DNA from: Ancrocorticia sp047501485
GTDB lineage: Bacteria > Actinomycetota > Actinomycetes > Actinomycetales > Actinomycetaceae
Direction of reading: 5' to 3'
NCBI GenBank assembly: GCA_047501485.1
Contig: JAZDRN010000006.1
Location: 1 to 64,000, forward strand
Length of the DNA stretch: 64,000 nt
The notes under the pieces are model-generated. The model saw nothing but the letters and a program-made list of their open reading frames with translations, was not told the origin of the DNA and ran no database searches. Within the stretch, counting starts at the first letter, position 1, and every line of letters starts with the position of its first letter. The position numbers were made by a program, and so were the translations under genes. Below, one piece after another: positions 25,077 to 33,993 of the stretch.

Positions 25077-26258
25077 CTACGCACCAGGCAGTGCGCCGAA
25101 GGCCTTTTCCAACCTTTTCTCGAACGCCGGGGTAGGTTCGGCGAAGAGCTCGACGATGGGACTCTTCCGACCTTGTCGCCAGAATCCCACCGCTGTTCCG
25201 CCCAGTATTATCGACTTGCGGAACATTCCATTGTTACCCGGAACGAGCGCGTCAGCATGCTGTTCGGGAATGGTCATCCAACGGCTGCCATAGCCCAGAA
25301 TGAGCTCGTCGAAGCCGGGTAGCATGAGCAGAGAACGCGAGACCACTACACCCTCCGCTCGTTCGAGCACGCTGTTGTGAACCCAATACGTCTGGCCGTC
25401 GACCACGATTCCCGTCAACTCAGGGCGAATGCTCTCGATTGCGATGTCGATTTCACGCAAAGGCAACTGGCTCCACCAGTTGATGTCTTTGCGCGAAGCC
25501 GGGCCATGGGAGGTCAGGTAGCGGCGGACGACCTCATCGACAGCCTCCTGCCGTTCAAGATGCCGCGGGTTGGCAATCCAATCCTCGGCAAGGACGAACA
25601 TCTGGTTTCCATCCGCACCAACCGGACCCTGCACAAGTACTCCTTCCACGCACAGGTGATGAAGCAAGTAGTAAGCCCAGTCCTTCGTCGTCAGAACACC
25701 GCGCTCCTGCCAGGCCTGAATCAAAGCTGCCCTGGAAGCGGACGAGGAGCGTGAGGCTTTTGTTTCCTCTCGGGCAGGTGCAGCTCCCGGCTCCTCGGAG
25801 GAACCTGCCGCGACCTCAACGACCTCTTCGTGGCCTCCGGTATCCGGCTGATAGTCCAACTCACCTGAGCGCAAAATGTCTACAGTGAGGTCACGAACAT
25901 CGTCGATATGCTTCGACTCGATCCCGTGATTGCTGCGTCGTTTTTCCTGCCCAAGCAATCGAGGGAGAGCCGTGAGACCCAGATACCAGCCAACGTCCTC
26001 GGCGGGAAGGACATGCAAAGTTCCCCGCTGAGGCCATGATCGGACTATTTCTCCCGAGTTGAATGCCGCGTGCACGTCTCCAAGGGAACGCGAGCGCGTC
26101 CGCAGCGCCAGCGAGACGAGAACGCCGGGCCAATCCTGGCCCTGCAGGCACATCATCGCTCGGGTAGCCTCGGCCGGGCTGTCCCAGGGTTCTCCGACAA
26201 GCCGTTGGGCGACCATGCGAAGTTGGGAGATACGACGTCGAGCTTCTGCAGTACTCAT
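25077..26258 (-). CDS. Winged-helix DNA-binding protein, HTH_42 / AlkZ-like family
   Basis: About 393 residues. Family hallmarks are ARRRISQLRMVAQRL, MMCLQGQDWPGVLVSLALRTRS, RTWPQRGTLH-like SWPQRGTLHVLPAEDVGWYL, and the C-terminal PGFDELILGYGSRWMTIPEQHADALVPGNNGMFRKSI region given here only in part: LPGFDELILGYGSR and NNGMFRKSIILGG. The family includes AlkZ, which unhooks interstrand DNA crosslinks, and several uncharacterised members; I cannot assign glycosylase activity. An acidic, Ser-rich insert of about 35 residues sits in the middle (after DYQPDTGG), not expected in AlkZ. Start ATG 26258 is where homology begins. Confidence 0.75.
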   Translation of the reverse strand: MSTAEARRRISQLRMVAQRLVGEPWDSPAEATRAMMCLQGQDWPGVLVSLALRTRSRSLGDVHAAFNSGEIVRSWPQRGTLHVLPAEDVGWYLGLTALPRLLGQEKRRSNHGIESKHIDDVRDLTVDILRSGELDYQPDTGGHEEVVEVAAGSSEEPGAAPAREETKASRSSSASRAALIQAWQERGVLTTKDWAYYLLHHLCVEGVLVQGPVGADGNQMFVLAEDWIANPRHLERQEAVDEVVRRYLTSHGPASRKDINWWSQLPLREIDIAIESIRPELTGIVVDGQTYWVHNSVLERAEGVVVSRSLLMLPGFDELILGYGSRWMTIPEQHADALVPGNNGMFRKSIILGGTAVGFWRQGRKSPIVELFAEPTPAFEKRLEKAFGALPGA

Positions 26259-26771
26259 GCTGGCGATTCTGCCCGATCCGAATGGTGCGAGAGGCGGACA
26301 CACACGGACGAGGCTACAGCGGCCGGCGATTCGCGTGGCGGTGCGGTCCGGGAAGCGGGTGGACCCGTTCATCACTCGAGTCCACCCGCTGGCTCTATTC
26401 GCGCGGAGGCGGTTCCTTGAAATGCCTCCGCAGCTGCCGCTTTCGCTTTCGGCTCGCTGGATCTCCGCTCGATTCTGGACTCGCTCGGACGCTCTCCGGT
26501 CTCTCAGCCAGCCATCCGGCAGTCTTGCTCTCCGATCCTGGCGTGGAAGCCTGCTCGTCTCCCTCGGCTATGACGAGATATCAGTTTAAAAATGAGGACT
26601 TGCATGACAGCTTCTTTTAGCCGGCTATCCCATACAGAAACCGATACCTCGCTTTAGCACCCAACGCAAGACTCCTCCCACACCCACGTTTGGCCCCGGG
26701 CCCCGCCTTTGGCCACGCGGGCAAGTACACTGCGCCTCGCTCAACCAGCGGCAAAGTCCCGACCACACTCG
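26259..26771. other. Intergenic region with an inverted repeat
   Basis: About 510 bases without a convincing gene between the HTH_42 gene and the VOC gene, both leftward. An inverted repeat with 11-bp arms (26354-26364 and 26380-26390, 15-base loop) lies about 100 bases upstream of the HTH_42 start. Its arms read GCGGGTGGAC and GTCCACCCGC. It could be an operator or the VOC gene's distant terminator. Nothing else is seen apart from Ser/Arg-rich shadow frames. Confidence 0.45.
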
Positions 26772-27572
26772 TCACGCCATGGGCTGGGCCTCAGAGCCTG
26801 CGTTGAGCTGGAACGTGGCTCCTGCGGGGTCGGCAACGGTGGTGCAGCGTCCGAACGGGGAATCCATCGGGCCGTCGACCACGTGGCCTCCGAGCTCACG
26901 CACCCGCTCCAGTGCCGGCTCGGTTGCTTCGATCTCGATGTAGAGCCGCCAGAACGAGGTTACCTCCGCGGGCATGAAGGGGCTGGCGTCGCAGATTCCG
27001 GCGCACGCCTTCTCCCCCGCTCCGTTGGTGACGTAACGGAAGCCGTCGTCGCCATTCTCGGAACCCATGAAAGTGATGTCGAATTCGAAGACATCGCGGT
27101 AGAACTCGATGGCGGCGTCGAAATCTTTGGTCATCAGCTCGAACCACACGGGGGTCCCCGGGGTTCCCATGAATGTGTAGCCATCGAAGCCGAGTGATTC
27201 CCACATGCCGATGACGGCGCCGGTCGGGTCTTCGATCAATGCAAAAGAACCGGTATCGGGCATTGCCATCGGCTCGGAGATCACTGTGGCGCCGTGCTCC
27301 TTGGCGAGCTCCACTCGGGCGGCGATATCATCGACAGCCAGGAAGATATCCCACCGATCCTGCAACGGATTTCCGTCCGGCCCCAGGATCCCGGCCACAT
27401 TCATGAAACCGGCAATGATGTTGCCGTCCTTCGAGACCATCTCGTAGTGACCGAATTCTTCGCCCTGGTCCTCGAAGGCCCACCCGAAGAGTTCGCGGTA
27501 GAACGTGCGGCTTGCGTCGGCTCGGTTCGAGCCGAGGTCGATCCAGGTTGGAGTTCCAGTTGGTTGCGGCAT
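26772..27572 (-). CDS. Two-domain VOC (glyoxalase-like) protein
   Basis: About 266 residues made of two vicinal-oxygen-chelate domains. The first begins TPTWIDLGSNRADASRTFYRELFGW and the second TPVWFELMTKDFDAAIEFYRDVFEF. The two halves align with each other, showing an internal duplication. The group includes glyoxalase, dioxygenases and resistance proteins; this CFP30B/27-kDa-antigen-like group is common in actinobacteria and its substrate is unknown. Start ATG 27572 is set by GAGGAG seven bases upstream. Confidence 0.88.
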   Translation of the reverse strand: MPQPTGTPTWIDLGSNRADASRTFYRELFGWAFEDQGEEFGHYEMVSKDGNIIAGFMNVAGILGPDGNPLQDRWDIFLAVDDIAARVELAKEHGATVISEPMAMPDTGSFALIEDPTGAVIGMWESLGFDGYTFMGTPGTPVWFELMTKDFDAAIEFYRDVFEFDITFMGSENGDDGFRYVTNGAGEKACAGICDASPFMPAEVTSFWRLYIEIEATEPALERVRELGGHVVDGPMDSPFGRCTTVADPAGATFQLNAGSEAQPMA

Positions 27573-28231
27573 ACTGCGCTCCTCTCTCAGGCCAGCCATG
27601 GCCTTTGCATCCACCTCGGTCGTCAAGGCCGTCAGCTGGTAGTGACTCGAATGTATCCCACCGAGCGAATCTGGAATTGTCCAATTGTGCGGTCTTGGGC
27701 TGCGGAGCCACCCTCATTCGCCGAGGCTAAGGCCTCTGAAGCTCTCGCGGGATGGCCAAAAGGCGGCTCAGGCCACGGCGTTCCCTGAATAACAATCCGT
27801 ATTCGGCATAGGCGTGCGCATATTCTGCAGTCTCACTCCCATTTCCCGATAACTCTTTCGCCATCATCCATTTCCGGAAGCCCAAGGTCAGGTCCCCGGT
27901 TGCCCGAGACTCGTTACAGTCTCTACCCTCCGTTCCTATCCGCACTCGCAGGTCCCTGGTGGCCCGAGACTCGTTACTTATAGCGTCACAGCCCGCCCCG
28001 CCACCCTCTACGGACAGACTCCCAAGAATCCACGGATAGAAAACCTCCGACACGGAGCCAGAACAGTTCCGGAGGCCAGATTGGGAAACAGGCCCATGGA
28101 CGAGGGCCCGGATCGCGTTGGCTGCCCGAGGAGCGTTGGCTTTGACGGCCTACCTTCCGTCCGCGTGTACCAACAAAGGATCCGAGCGCGTTCCAAGAAA
28201 GGATCCGCGCGCGGAGGGATCTAAGAAGGAT
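27573..28231. other. Gene-poor region with spaced direct repeats
   Basis: About 660 bases. A 108-codon minus-strand frame at 27727-28053 exists only because it reads through two DNA repeats, so I do not call it a gene. Short GGATC-rich repeats occur near 28180-28232. Both flanking genes run leftward. Confidence 0.5.
27890..27977. repeat. Pair of 28-bp direct repeats with a 60-bp period
   Basis: Copies at 27890-27917 and 27950-27977 match at 26 of 28 positions and end in CCCGAGACTCGTTAC. The 32 bases between them are unrelated. Repeat and spacer sizes are CRISPR-like, but there are only two copies and no cas gene in the window. Confidence 0.75.
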
Positions 28232-29119
28232 CTAGCTGCGAAGACTTGCCAGAGCGGACAGCAAAGGAACGTTGTGGGGACCGGCTGGAGCAAATCTTAG
28301 GAGGATTTCCAGGGTCGTGCCCGCCACCAGTGTTGTCGGGGTTATCGGAGCAGGGTGGGCGGCAACCAGCGGAACGATGGGGGCAAGCTGTTCGAGGGGG
28401 TCGGCATCGGCTCGCATGGAGACCGCCAGGAGCCAGGGGTGACCGGCGCAAAGCGGCAGCTTTACCGGGCCCTCCCCGCTCAGCAGGACCCCCGCCTCGG
28501 GCAACCCAACCGGAACCGGCCGGGAATACCAACCGATCCAGGTTAGGCGCGGCATGCGCAACGCTTCGTATAGCGCCCGCCTCGCTGCCCTATTTTCTTC
28601 CACGGCAATCTCGGCCCGCGATTGCTCCGCCGGACGGGGCGGCCTCGTTACCTCGCCTTGCCACTGAAGGGCACCACCGGCAGCGCCATCCAGATCCAGA
28701 CGAACAACGATACTTGGCTGGCCGGGCTCACTCACCGCAAAAGGAACCACCGGCCGCTCCGAGACATCGTCAGCCAATCGGCGCAGACCCGCCGGTGCCG
28801 TCCCCACCACGCGACGAAATCGACGGCTGAAGGTAGACAGGGAGGTGAACCCCACCTCCGCGCACACATCCACCACCGGTTCATCGGTGATCAGCAGAAG
28901 GCGCTTCGCCTCTGCGAAACGAAGCGCCGCCAAATACTCCGTCGGGGCGAGGCCTGTGACCTCGGCGAACATTCGCGAGAAATGATAGCGGCTGTATCCG
29001 ACGTGGTCGGCTAGATCGATTACCGTCAGTTCGGAGCCGAGCTGCTCGCGCATGAGGGCCACCGCATCCGCAACGAAGCGAGGCGTTTGGCCCACTGGCT
29101 GCATCCGGATCGATGCCAT
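28232..29119 (-). CDS. AraC-family transcriptional regulator
   Basis: About 295 residues. The AraC DNA-binding domain is at the N-terminus: ELTVIDLADHVGYSRYHFSRMFAEVTG and ICAEVGFTSLSTFSRRFRRVVG-like VCAEVGFTSLSTFSRRF give both helix-turn-helix units. The C-terminal 180 residues form a separate domain, probably ligand binding, resembling the GyrI-like or unclassified domains in this subfamily. Target genes are unknown; divergent from it is the AI-2E-family permease, which could be one. Start is ATG 29119 or GTG 29128. Confidence 0.87.
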   Translation of the reverse strand: MASIRMQPVGQTPRFVADAVALMREQLGSELTVIDLADHVGYSRYHFSRMFAEVTGLAPTEYLAALRFAEAKRLLLITDEPVVDVCAEVGFTSLSTFSRRFRRVVGTAPAGLRRLADDVSERPVVPFAVSEPGQPSIVVRLDLDGAAGGALQWQGEVTRPPRPAEQSRAEIAVEENRAARRALYEALRMPRLTWIGWYSRPVPVGLPEAGVLLSGEGPVKLPLCAGHPWLLAVSMRADADPLEQLAPIVPLVAAHPAPITPTTLVAGTTLEILLRFAPAGPHNVPLLSALASLRS

Positions 29120-29128
29120 GGTACTCAC

Positions 29129-29436
29129 AACCTTAGAAGTTCTGATACCCCAACAATGCTCTCAAAGTGCCCCGTTATGAGGGCTTACACCGACGCCGAA
29201 CCCGTCGGGCCGCTGCCTTCCCGGACAGTCTAACCACCTACCGAGAACCTACCGAGAACGGATGTGCGATTCCGCTACATCTCCCCAGTGTACGTACCAC
29301 GCTCGACGAAGAACATCTCACCTTCATGGCGTTCATAGCGGCACCAAGACCCTCCTGCGCACTGATGGGCACCCTTAACAACAAGGAGATACCAAGCCTC
29401 GGGCATGCTGGCAGTGCCATGGGTAGGATGAAGCCC
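29129..29436. promoter_or_regulatory. Divergent promoter region between AraC regulator and AI-2E permease
   Basis: About 300 bases. A tandem 11-bp duplication (CTACCGAGAAC twice) lies at 29238-29259 and could be a direct-repeat binding site of the AraC-type regulator. The -10 box of the permease, TAGGAT, is at 29424-29429. No gene is seen. Confidence 0.45.
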
Positions 29437-30717
29437 GTGGAGAACCGAGATAGGGCGCCACGCGGCCCCGAGAGCGTAGACGACAACACACAGAATTCAC
29501 CGAGCAAACGGAAGTCAGGATCGATCGGGCATTTCTCTCAGAACGAGAAGCGCGCGCTAGCAGTGATGACGGTGATTGCGCTTGTTTTCGGTGCCTACTT
29601 CCTGCGCGGCTATCTCGAACTGATCGCTTTCGCTGGAGTTCTCGCCTACCTCTTCCGCCCCCTGTATCTACGATTCAAACGTCGGTGGAGGGGCGGAGTC
29701 GCTTCGACATTGACTCTGTTTTCGGCACTGGCCATCGTCATCATACCTTTGGGTGGAATTCTCACGCTGGCCGTAAACCAGATCAGGCAGATGATCGACA
29801 CCGTCAGCGACTGGGCCGCAGAGACGGACCTGAACCAACTCGGCGATCGTATTCTGGAAACCGCCAACAGCATCCTGAACCAAATCCCACTCGTCGATAT
29901 CGAACTGACCCCGGAAAAACTGCAGTCCGGAATCTCAAACCTCGCGGCGAGCATGGGCGACTTCGCGCTCAACTTCGCCAAAGACTCAGTCGGAGGCGTC
30001 GCAGGGGCGGTAACCGCGGCAGTCATTTTCCTGTATGTCTTCATCTCATTCCTCGGCAGCGGCCCGAAGCTCGTCAATCTGGTCAAGGACCTGAGCCCTC
30101 TGGATCCCGAAGTCACAGACATCTACCTCTCCAAGATCGGTGCGATGGCCAAGGCAACCGTTGGCGGCCAGTTCGTCATCGCTCTCATCCAGGGCGTACT
30201 CGGAGCGATTTCGATCTACATCGCAGGAATCCAGCAAGGCTTCTTCATGTTCGTCATCTTCCTGACGGTACTCTCGATCATCCCGCTCGGCAGCGGCATC
30301 GTGACCATACCCTTGGGAGTCATCATGGCGCTGACGGGAAACGTCCCCGGCGGACTTCTCGTCGCACTCTTCCACGTTCTGATCACGACGAACGTAGACA
30401 ACGTCCTGCGCCCGATGCTGGTGCCGCGCAACGCCTACCTACCGCCGGCCCTCATGTTGCTCGCGGTGTTCTCGGGCCTGGCAATGTTCGGATTCCTCGG
30501 GATCGTCTTCGGACCGGTGATCATGATCCTCATCGTGACAACGATCAAGCTCTACCGCGTTGTCATGAAGGGCGCTGAATGGGACGACCTCGAAGATGAG
30601 GGTGACGACAGCAAAGAAACGAAGAATCCGTGGAAGCGTTTCAAGAAATGGATCGCCAAGAAGCGGGGCGGGAAGAAATCGCAAGCCGAAACCTCTAGGT
30701 CAGAAACGAAGGACTAG
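29437..30717 (+). CDS. AI-2E/UPF0118 family transporter
   Basis: Polytopic membrane protein of about 426 residues with about eight helices, including the typical VLAYLFRPLYLRFKRR start and the C-terminal DNVLRPMLVPRNAYLPPALMLLAVFSGL signature. Family members export autoinducer-2 (TqsA-like) or act as Na+/H+ antiporters; the exact role cannot be set. LuxS in the same window (60149) means AI-2 could be made. The C-terminus is a long charged tail (DDLEDEGDDSKETKN, then Lys-rich). I prefer GTG 29437 because TAGGAT lies seven bases upstream; ATG 29428 is an alternative, and the frame runs open further upstream without homology. Confidence 0.83.
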   Translation: MENRDRAPRGPESVDDNTQNSPSKRKSGSIGHFSQNEKRALAVMTVIALVFGAYFLRGYLELIAFAGVLAYLFRPLYLRFKRRWRGGVASTLTLFSALAIVIIPLGGILTLAVNQIRQMIDTVSDWAAETDLNQLGDRILETANSILNQIPLVDIELTPEKLQSGISNLAASMGDFALNFAKDSVGGVAGAVTAAVIFLYVFISFLGSGPKLVNLVKDLSPLDPEVTDIYLSKIGAMAKATVGGQFVIALIQGVLGAISIYIAGIQQGFFMFVIFLTVLSIIPLGSGIVTIPLGVIMALTGNVPGGLLVALFHVLITTNVDNVLRPMLVPRNAYLPPALMLLAVFSGLAMFGFLGIVFGPVIMILIVTTIKLYRVVMKGAEWDDLEDEGDDSKETKNPWKRFKKWIAKKRGGKKSQAETSRSETKD

Positions 30718-31047
30718 GCGTGTGGGGCTCCTCGACGGACTAGAGATGTGGAGCTCCTCGAAGCACTGACGCGCCCACGGAGCTGGGGGTCAGTGTCCTC
30801 AGGTACGGCACCGGGCACAGCACCGGGCACAGCGCGGGGGCCTGTGAAGGCAGCATCTCCTTATCGAGGACAATGTCTGGTGTCGAAGCGGCGCCTTGTG
30901 CGGAGCGTCTCGTGCGGAACGACTTGTCCGGAGCAACTTGTCCGGCAGGGCACGAAAAAAGCTCGGACCCGCGCAGACCGCGGGCCCGAGCCCTCCCAAG
31001 CCCGATTGGGCTAGGTTGTTTTCGTGGGCGCTAGATTTCCCTGAACC
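30718..31047. other. Convergent intergenic region with short repeats
   Basis: Region between the AI-2E permease (plus) and nrdF (minus). It holds a 12-bp tandem duplication at 30809-30832, repeated ACTTGTCCGG units near 30925-30945, and the nrdF terminator. No gene is seen. Confidence 0.6.
30955..30991 (-). terminator. Rho-independent terminator of nrdF
   Basis: On the minus strand a 13-bp stem (arms 30979-30991 and 30961-30973, one G-T pair, five-base loop) is followed by six T (30955-30960). It is about 60 bases past the nrdF stop and is the most classical intrinsic terminator in the window. Confidence 0.88.
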
Positions 31048-32025
31048 TTAGAAGTCCCAGTCGTCATCCGTCGTCGCCTCAGCCGTGCCGATCACGTAGG
31101 ACGAACCGGAGCCGGAGAAGAAATCGTGATTCTCATCCGCGTTCGGAGAGAGCGCGGCGAGGATCGCCGGGTTCACAGCCGTCTGGTCCGGCCCGAACAA
31201 CGACTCGTAGCCCAGGTTCATGAGGGCCTTGTTGGCGTTGTAGCGCAGGAACATCTTGACGTCCTCGGTCAAACCCATCTCGTCGTACAGCGACTCGGTG
31301 TAGTTCTCCTCGTTGTCGTACAGATCCATGAGCAGCGAGTATGTGTAGTCCTGCAGCTCTGCGCGACGCTCCGGCGAGGACTTCGCGACGGCCAGCTGGT
31401 ACTTGTATCCGATGTAGTAGCCGTGTACGGCCTCGTCGCGGATGATCAGACGGATCAGATCGGCGGTATTGGTCAGCTTGGCGTGAGCCGACCAGTACAT
31501 CGGGGCATAGAAGCCCGAGTAGAACAGGAACGACTCCAGCATCGTCGAGGCGACCTTGCGCTTCTCCGGATCGTCACCGCGATAGTAGTCGAGGATGATC
31601 CTCGCCTTGGTCTGCAGGTACTCGTTCTCCTCGGACCAGCGGAAGGTCTCATCTATCTCCTCCGTGGAGATCAAGGTGGAGAAAATCGAGGAATACGATT
31701 TCGCATGCACCGACTCCATGAACGCGATGTTCGTGTAGACGGCCTCCTCGTGCGGCGTAATCGCATCGGGGATCAGCGAGACAGCTCCCACCGTTCCCTG
31801 CACGGTATCCAGCAGGGTCAGACCGGTGAAGACGCGCGTCGTCATCTGCTGCTCGTGCGGCTTGAGCGTGTTCCACGACTGGATGTCATTGGACAGCGGG
31901 ATCTTCTCGGGAAGCCAGAAATTACCGGTGAGCCGGTCCCAGACCTCGAGGTCCTTGTCGTCGGCCAGGCGATTCCAGTTGATGGCCTGGACTCGGTCAA
32001 CGAGCTTGAGCTTGGGTGGCGTCAT
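31048..32025 (-). CDS. nrdF: Class Ib ribonucleotide reductase small subunit
   Basis: Radical-bearing small subunit of 325 residues for the NrdE enzyme at 52955. Metal-ligand regions are visible: NFWLPEKIPLSNDIQSW, FMESVHAKSYSSIFSTL and RDEAVHGYYIGYKYQ. The C-terminus DDDWDF is the NrdE-docking tail of class Ib. The length is standard. A good ribosome site (GGAGGAGAG) precedes ATG 32025. The gene is about 21 kb from nrdHIE, on the same strand, with its own terminator, so it is transcribed separately. It makes a Mn- or Fe-dependent tyrosyl radical with the help of NrdI. Confidence 0.96.
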   Translation of the reverse strand: MTPPKLKLVDRVQAINWNRLADDKDLEVWDRLTGNFWLPEKIPLSNDIQSWNTLKPHEQQMTTRVFTGLTLLDTVQGTVGAVSLIPDAITPHEEAVYTNIAFMESVHAKSYSSIFSTLISTEEIDETFRWSEENEYLQTKARIILDYYRGDDPEKRKVASTMLESFLFYSGFYAPMYWSAHAKLTNTADLIRLIIRDEAVHGYYIGYKYQLAVAKSSPERRAELQDYTYSLLMDLYDNEENYTESLYDEMGLTEDVKMFLRYNANKALMNLGYESLFGPDQTAVNPAILAALSPNADENHDFFSGSGSSYVIGTAEATTDDDWDF

Positions 32026-32336
32026 GTCTCTCCTCCAGCAGGTTTGGCGCCCGGACAGGAAGCCGCGAGCGCGGACCTTCCCATCATCTCACCTCTTGCA
32101 CCGGCGGTGTAGGGCAGGCGCTCCGTTGTTCGTCTCATTCAGCGCCCAGCCGAGTTCCTCGCCGGCAACTCGCGCTCGCCACACGTCTCGTTTATTGGTG
32201 GCTACAGGGCATTGGGCACCGCCAATAAAGGCAGAGCTCAACGCCACCTACCCGCAGAGAAATCGCACGAGCGCAACTCATCTCGCCATACCGCGGAATG
32301 AGAACCGGCCGTGGGATCCTCCCTTACCCTTTAGCT
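32026..32336. promoter_or_regulatory. Divergent region of nrdF and membrane acyltransferase-like gene
   Basis: About 310 bases. An inverted repeat has arms TTTATTGGTGG (32191-32201) and CCGCCAATAAA (32219-32229), with one mismatch and a 17-base spacer, roughly 165 bases upstream of nrdF and 110 upstream of the other gene. It is a candidate regulator site. I do not see clear NrdR boxes here. Confidence 0.4.
32325..32330 (+). promoter_or_regulatory. -10 box (TACCCT), leaderless arrangement
   Basis: TACCCT ends six bases before ATG 32337, with no ribosome site. Leaderless transcription inferred. Confidence 0.45.
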
Positions 32337-33938
32337 ATGACTGCTCACCGAGAGAATAGGGCCACCGAAGGTGCCCACGCAGCTGAAAATCCCTCGGCGG
32401 CCGACGGCGTTTCCGCAGCCGGCGCTTCCGCAATGGGAATCTCTCCCGCCGGGGCACCGCCCTCTCCTGCGCCCTCCTCTCCTGGAGCAGTGCCGCCAAC
32501 CGGAGCAGTGCCGCCGGCGTCACCCACACTTCCCGCACCGACCCCAGCAGCACTGGCCACACCGCCGGGCACCTCGAACCCACGTCAGCCCGCCCGCTAC
32601 CATGGCCGCATCGGCGGATTGGATATCGCGCGCGCATTGGCGATCTTCGGGATGTTCTATGCGCACGTCGCTCCCGTTACTTTCTATGAGGGATTCCCAG
32701 CCTTCCTCGACGCGATCCCCGACGGCCGCTCCTCGATCCTCTTCGCCGTTCTCGCTGGCATCTCGCTGTCGATCTTGACCGGACGCAACGTCGCCTACGC
32801 CGGAGAGCAGATGCGTGGGGCCCGCCTCCGTATCTTCGGCCGCTCCGCAATGCTTCTCCTGATCGCAGGCTTCCTTTCCCTGATGGGCACCCCCGTCGCG
32901 ATCATCCTTGCCTTCTATGCCGCCTGGTTCGTCACAGCCCTCCCCTTCGCGAGTTGGGGCTCACGGAAACTCTTCGCCCTGGCGGGCGGACTGGCCGTCG
33001 TCGGTCCAATCGTGACCGCGCTCTTCGGCTGGGTCACCATGAACCTCAACATCTGGCCCAGCGGCGACGCCAATTCATTCGTCATCGACGTCTTCCTCAC
33101 CGGCATGTACCCGGGCGCCGTCTACATGGCCTACGTCTTCGCGGGCATGGCCATTGGGCGTCTGGACATCACCCGGCGAACCATCCAGGGCGCCCTCGTC
33201 CTCGTGGGCTGCGGTCTCATGATCCTCGGCTATGGCTCCAGCTGGCTCCTGACACAGGCGTTCGGCTCCGAGACGGAAATGTACGAAGAGTTCGGATCGT
33301 ATTCTTCCAGTTCCTCGTCCAGCGGGTTCGTTATCGAGAGTTCTTCGGTCGACGGCGAATTCGCCACCTCCGCAGTTCCGGGCATCGATCCAACGGTGGC
33401 TCCCGCCGATCCGGATTCGTCGGTCATCAAGGGAGACAAGGGCACAGACCCGAACTCCACTTCCTGGATCAAGGAGCCCACCGATCCCGGGCTGGGTTCG
33501 GGAAGCGGCTCAAGTTCATGGGCCGAACCGGAGGACTGGGAGTATCCGGAACCATGGTCCTGGCAGAGCATCCCCTTCCCGGATGCCACCACCTGGATCG
33601 GAGCCGTTCCCCATACCAACACGATCTTCGAGGCAGTCGGATCCGGCGGCTTTGCCATCACGGCTCTGGGCCTGTGCCTGCTCATCGGAAGGCTCGCTCG
33701 CACGGTGCTCTTCCCCTTGGCGGCCGTCGGCTCCATGGCACTGACCGCTTACAGCATCCATATCGTGGTGATCGGTTTCAACCTCGAGTGGGTTGGCACC
33801 GAGAGCTGGGCACCGACCCTGTGGCTCGTCGGTGGAGCACTCGTGCTGTGTACAGCATGGAAACTGTTCTTCACCCGCGGCCCACTTGAATGGATCATGT
33901 GGAAGGTCAGCCACAAAACCGCGCATATGGAACGCTAG
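32337..33938 (+). CDS. DUF418/DUF1624-like membrane acyltransferase-family protein
   Basis: Membrane protein of 533 residues. A Pro/Ala/Ser-rich cytoplasmic tail of about 85 residues precedes GRIGGLDIARALAIFGMFYAHV, the signature of DUF418 and heparan-N-acetyltransferase-like (DUF1624) proteins. Around ten helices follow. Between the later helices is a large Ser/Asp/Pro-rich loop of about 110 residues (starts near EMYEEFGSYSSSSSSSG), probably outside the cell. The C-terminal helices include AVGSMALTAYSIHIVVIG. Members may acylate surface sugars, but most are uncharacterised. The last eight codons and stop lie in a direct repeat (33912 onward) that recurs at 34356. Confidence 0.75.
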   Translation: MTAHRENRATEGAHAAENPSAADGVSAAGASAMGISPAGAPPSPAPSSPGAVPPTGAVPPASPTLPAPTPAALATPPGTSNPRQPARYHGRIGGLDIARALAIFGMFYAHVAPVTFYEGFPAFLDAIPDGRSSILFAVLAGISLSILTGRNVAYAGEQMRGARLRIFGRSAMLLLIAGFLSLMGTPVAIILAFYAAWFVTALPFASWGSRKLFALAGGLAVVGPIVTALFGWVTMNLNIWPSGDANSFVIDVFLTGMYPGAVYMAYVFAGMAIGRLDITRRTIQGALVLVGCGLMILGYGSSWLLTQAFGSETEMYEEFGSYSSSSSSSGFVIESSSVDGEFATSAVPGIDPTVAPADPDSSVIKGDKGTDPNSTSWIKEPTDPGLGSGSGSSSWAEPEDWEYPEPWSWQSIPFPDATTWIGAVPHTNTIFEAVGSGGFAITALGLCLLIGRLARTVLFPLAAVGSMALTAYSIHIVVIGFNLEWVGTESWAPTLWLVGGALVLCTAWKLFFTRGPLEWIMWKVSHKTAHMER

Positions 33939-33993
33939 GCGCTCAAACTAGCGAAAAGTGCCCTTTCCCCGTTTATATGCACAACACATGCCG
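33912..33993. repeat. Direct repeat copy 1 (about 80 bp)
   Basis: Begins at CACAAAACCGCGCATATGG within the last codons of the upstream gene and continues through its stop. It matches 34356-34437: the first 40 bases differ at only two positions, and similarity then falls to about 70-80% to GTTTATATG-like sequence. It overlaps the 3' end of the truncated P-loop gene. Confidence 0.85.

Noticed and set aside
27890..27977. CRISPR array
   Set aside because: Only two repeats, no cas genes, and the repeat is not like known type I-E actinobacterial repeats.
27727..28053. 108-codon minus-strand frame
   Set aside because: Its apparent internal protein repeat comes from the DNA direct repeats; no ribosome site or family.
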